Shown here in pieces: positions 41,385 to 43,610 of a stretch of 43,610 bases of DNA (the stretch's first letter is position 1; the number at the start of each line of letters is the position of its first letter). The notes under the pieces are model-generated. The model worked only from the letters and a program-made list of their open reading frames with translations, had not been told where the DNA came from and searched no databases. Both the position numbers and the translations under genes were made by a program. Source of the stretch: Lacticaseibacillus mingshuiensis. Its GTDB lineage: Bacteria; Bacillota; Bacilli; Lactobacillales; Lactobacillaceae. The DNA lies in assembly GCF_016861785.1 (NCBI RefSeq), contig NZ_BOLS01000020.1, positions 1-43,610 of the forward strand, read 5' to 3'.

Positions 41385-42578
41385 ATGTCCCAACTATTTT
41401 CACTCACCGACTTCGGCGCCAAGCCCGACACCGTCGCCATTCAAACCGAGATCTTTCAGCACGCCTTGGACGCCGCGCGTGAGGCCGGTGGCGGCGAAGT
41501 CATCGTGCCGGCCGGGCATTTTGTCATCGGCAGCATTCGCATCTACAGTCACACGACGCTGCGGCTGAGCGCCGGCACCCATCTGGAGGCGAGCCCGCGC
41601 ATCGCAGATTTCACCTCGTTTGGCAACCGCACCCATCTCGCCTACGCCCAGGAACCTTTTTACATCAAGGACTGGCACCTGCCCGCCGACTATTTTCATG
41701 CGCTGATCTGCGCGTATGACGCCGAGGATATCGCCGTGATTGGTGCGCCCGGCGCCACGATCGACGGCTGCGACCTGCGCGACGATGACGGCGAAGAAGG
41801 ATTCCGCGGCCCGATGACGTTGGTGTTTTCCGCGGTGAAAAATCTGACGTTGCGCGGCTACACAGTCGTTCGCAGTGCCAACTGGGCGCATGTCATCGAT
41901 TCCTGTGAAAATGTCCAGATCCGCAACATCGAGGTCCGCGGCGGCCATGACGGCTTCAACCTGCATCACTCGCATCACATCGAGCTGAGCAATTGCACCC
42001 TGCGCACCGGCGACGACTGCCTCGCCGGCTACGATGTCCATGACCTCACCGTCGCCAACACCTTCATGAATTCGGCCTGCAACAACATGCGCCTCGGCGG
42101 GGTCGACCTGGTGTTCATCAACGACACCTTCCTCGCCCCGGCGGCCTACCCGCACCGCTCATCCGGCCGCCACGACACGCTCAACGCCTTCATGTATTAT
42201 TCGCTGGACAAGGACAGCGGCGAAGACGGGAAAAATGTGTCCTTCTCGCATTGCACCTTGGTGGGGCTCGACCAGCTCATGTATGTCCACTTCGGCCAGC
42301 AATGGGCCCTTCAAACGCATTACCCACTGCGCGACATTCGCTTTGAGGACACGACCATCACCGCCATGCACCAGACCGCCATCGCAATGGGCGAAGGCGA
42401 GCCGCTGACGGTGACCTTCAAAAACGTGACGATCACCGATGCCCCGACCCCGTTTTTGACCACAGACGCCAGTGCAACCGTGGTCTTGGAGAATGTCGAC
42501 TGCGGGAAAGGCGTGACCTTTGAAACCGCAAACGGGCCGCGATCGCTTTCCGGGGTCGTCGAGCGCGTGACCCTGTAA
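41385..42578 (+). CDS. GH28-like right-handed beta-helix glycosidase, cytoplasmic
   Basis: A 397-residue protein with Pec_lyase_3/GH28 features: an N-terminal FSLTDFGAKPD (the DFGA start of polygalacturonase-type helices), repeated beta-helix turns, then GGHDGFNL (Asp189) and RTGDDCLAG (Asp210, Asp211), positions equivalent to the catalytic aspartates of GH28. CNNMRLGG follows. The GHG and RIK motifs of classical polygalacturonases are not evident, so the substrate may be another uronate or deoxy-sugar oligomer. No signal peptide is present, so it would act on imported oligosaccharides. ATG 41385 follows CAGGAGG; 24 upstream codons carry the operator instead. No transporter or regulator is adjacent. 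Confidence 0.82.
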   Translation: MSQLFSLTDFGAKPDTVAIQTEIFQHALDAAREAGGGEVIVPAGHFVIGSIRIYSHTTLRLSAGTHLEASPRIADFTSFGNRTHLAYAQEPFYIKDWHLPADYFHALICAYDAEDIAVIGAPGATIDGCDLRDDDGEEGFRGPMTLVFSAVKNLTLRGYTVVRSANWAHVIDSCENVQIRNIEVRGGHDGFNLHHSHHIELSNCTLRTGDDCLAGYDVHDLTVANTFMNSACNNMRLGGVDLVFINDTFLAPAAYPHRSSGRHDTLNAFMYYSLDKDSGEDGKNVSFSHCTLVGLDQLMYVHFGQQWALQTHYPLRDIRFEDTTITAMHQTAIAMGEGEPLTVTFKNVTITDAPTPFLTTDASATVVLENVDCGKGVTFETANGPRSLSGVVERVTL

Positions 42579-42600
42579 CACGCGACACTGATTTTTCCCG

Positions 42601-42639
42601 GCTGGACACTCGCGGCAAATGCGCGTGTCCGGCTTTTTT
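42601..42639 (+). terminator. Terminator of the GH28-like gene
   Basis: GCTGGACAC-T-CGC pairs with GCG-C-GTGTCCGGC, then six T. Confidence 0.85.
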
Positions 42640-42672
42640 GTATGACGGCTCGGCACGCCCTTTTTTCAAGTG

Positions 42673-42707
42673 CAAAAAAGAGCCCCACACATCGAAATGT
42701 GCGGGGC
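42673..42707 (-). terminator. Terminator of the cold-shock gene
   Basis: Minus strand GCCCCGCACAT-TTCG-ATGTGTGGGGC (one G-T pair), then TCTTTTTT. Confidence 0.9.
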
Positions 42708-42725
42708 CCCACTCACTGTAAAGAA

Positions 42726-42926
42726 TTACAGCTTGTTAACGTTGGCAGCTTGAGGGCCGCGATCGCTTTGCTCTACGTCGAAGGTTACAGCCTGACCTTC
42801 GTCAAGCGTCTTGTAACCGTCGCCCTGGATTGCGGAGAAATGTACGAATACATCTTTGCCGTCTTCACCAGTGATGAAGCCATAACCTTTATCAGCGTTG
42901 AACCACTTAACAGTACCCTGTTGCAT
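42726..42926 (-). CDS. csp: Cold-shock protein, CspA family
   Basis: A 66-residue OB-fold RNA chaperone. It starts [19 protein letters not shown], containing RNP1 (KGYGFI), followed by RNP2 (VFVHF), the single-strand nucleic-acid binding motifs. AAGGAG precedes the start by 11 nt. The promoter (43000-43028) leaves a leader of about 65-70 nt; a leader of this kind can make translation temperature-sensitive in csp genes. Monocistronic, with a strong terminator. Confidence 0.96.
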   Translation of the reverse strand: MQQGTVKWFNADKGYGFITGEDGKDVFVHFSAIQGDGYKTLDEGQAVTFDVEQSDRGPQAANVNKL

Positions 42927-42999
42927 ATTGAATGAATCTCCTTCATTGAAAACTAAAGTGACAAATCAACCGGTAATCGCTGAAAGGAAATCCATCATG

Positions 43000-43028
43000 C
43001 TTATACACAACTTGTTTCAGTTCATCAA
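43000..43028 (-). promoter_or_regulatory. csp promoter
   Basis: TTGATG (43028-43023), 17 bp, TATAAG (43005-43000) with an extended TGTG before the -10. Confidence 0.7.
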
Positions 43029-43132
43029 TTACTATGGCTAGTTTAACACAGCCCCGGCGAGAAACCTAATTATTTTGCTTGGCCAAGGCGGTAAAGTGCT
43101 ACGATAGAAGAAATTTCAAAGGAAGTGCCGCC

Positions 43133-43549
43133 ATGTCCCAAACCTTCACCATTCGGTCCATGCACTCCGCCGATAACCAGGCGATCAAACAAATTCTTCA
43201 GCAATGCCTTCAGGACGCAGGTCTAGCCATCCCCGGCACCGCTTTTTTCGACCCACAGCTCGACACGTTGGCTGAGTATTACCAACGGTCACCTAAAAGC
43301 GCTTACTGGGTCGCGGAAAATAACGCCGGTAAAATTGTCGGCGGGTGCGGGTATGGCTCCGTCAGTGCGGACCCTGCCGTCGCCGAATTGCAAAAACTCT
43401 ACCTGACGCCGGCCGCGCGTGGGCTTGGCTTGGCGAAGGCGTTGCTGCATCTGACGGAAGGTGCGGCCAAAGCAGATGGGTACCGCCAACTGTATGTGGT
43501 GACCGACACCAAATTGCCAGTGGCCAATGTCCTCCTGGATTATTCATAG
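43133..43549 (+). CDS. GNAT-family N-acetyltransferase, probably truncated at the C-terminus
   Basis: A 138-residue protein with the GNAT core. It starts with TFTIRSMHSADNQAI; ELQKLYLTPAARGLGLAKAL (in part LYLTPAARGLGLAKALL) is motif A, the acetyl-CoA pyrophosphate loop. YRQLYVVTDTKLPVANVLLDYS is motif B, where the protein stops. Relatives continue from this point (Y-E-x-x-GF...) for about 30 more residues, forming the last strands. Here a TAG and then a terminator hairpin follow at once, so the 3' end seems lost by mutation or deletion. It may be inactive. AAAGGA is 10 nt before ATG 43133. Confidence 0.75.
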   Translation: MSQTFTIRSMHSADNQAIKQILQQCLQDAGLAIPGTAFFDPQLDTLAEYYQRSPKSAYWVAENNAGKIVGGCGYGSVSADPAVAELQKLYLTPAARGLGLAKALLHLTEGAAKADGYRQLYVVTDTKLPVANVLLDYS

Positions 43550-43559
43550 AATTTCAAAA

Positions 43560-43601
43560 AAGCAGCGCAATCCCACGATTCACACGGGACTGCGCTGCTT
43601 T
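43560..43601. terminator. Terminator at the right edge, mainly minus-strand
   Basis: AAAGCAGCGCA-A-TCCC pairs with GGGA-C-TGCGCTGCTTT. On the minus strand it is followed by TTTTTT, so it probably ends a minus-strand gene beyond the window. Confidence 0.75.
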
Positions 43602-43610
43602 GGTGTTTCA

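Overview
The window is GC-rich chromosomal DNA from a lactic acid bacterium, most likely a high-GC member of the Lactobacillaceae such as a Lacticaseibacillus-like species. This rests on strong AGGAGG ribosome sites, occasional TTG and GTG starts, Gram-positive gene families (KxYKxGKxW adhesin, PadR/HAAS pair, YbiT-type ABC-F protein), a MutY without an iron-sulfur cluster, and two tRNA-Ala genes lacking encoded CCA. The species cannot be fixed from sequence alone.

Layout. Positions 1-9003 (minus strand) form a surface-adhesin glycosylation locus. Two coupled GT4 glycosyltransferases (gtfA, gtfB) lie upstream of a giant Ser/Ala-rich repeat adhesin that runs off the left edge. After about 1 kb without genes come asnB, two tRNA-Ala genes and an MFS transporter. 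A two-gene cassette of unknown function (14081-15968) and a ThiD/PdxK-family kinase follow on the plus strand. Positions 17365-26785 (minus strand) carry a DUF308 membrane protein, a small unlisted TTG-start gene, a quinone-reductase-like flavodoxin, clusterless mutY, a 48-residue protein, sbcC-sbcD and an ABC-F ATPase with only one canonical ATP site by motif. A DyP peroxidase follows at 27035.

Positions 28.3-30.75 kb hold the most unusual structure in the window. It is a gene-free mosaic of at least fourteen copies of a 15-17 bp palindrome (TGTGATGNCATCACA type) set in two kinds of larger repeat unit that carry further palindromes and 15-bp-arm inverted repeats. To its right lie an autoregulated-looking PadR/HAAS operon, an FMN-dependent oxidoreductase, an aldo/keto reductase, an OsmC/Ohr protein, a membrane-anchored metzincin protease, an ABC exporter with a divergent TetR regulator, an NADPH-FMN reductase, two coupled cupins, a GH28-like beta-helix enzyme with a palindromic operator, a cold-shock protein and a truncated GNAT acetyltransferase.

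A second repeat of interest is a ~160 bp structured element found three times (20061, 24971, 40264). All copies have the same orientation and sit beside terminators, and their stems show compensatory changes between copies. Several genes in the window fit redox or oxidative-stress handling (DyP, Ohr-like, MutY, quinone and FMN reductases, AKR), but they are separate transcription units, so no single pathway is implied.
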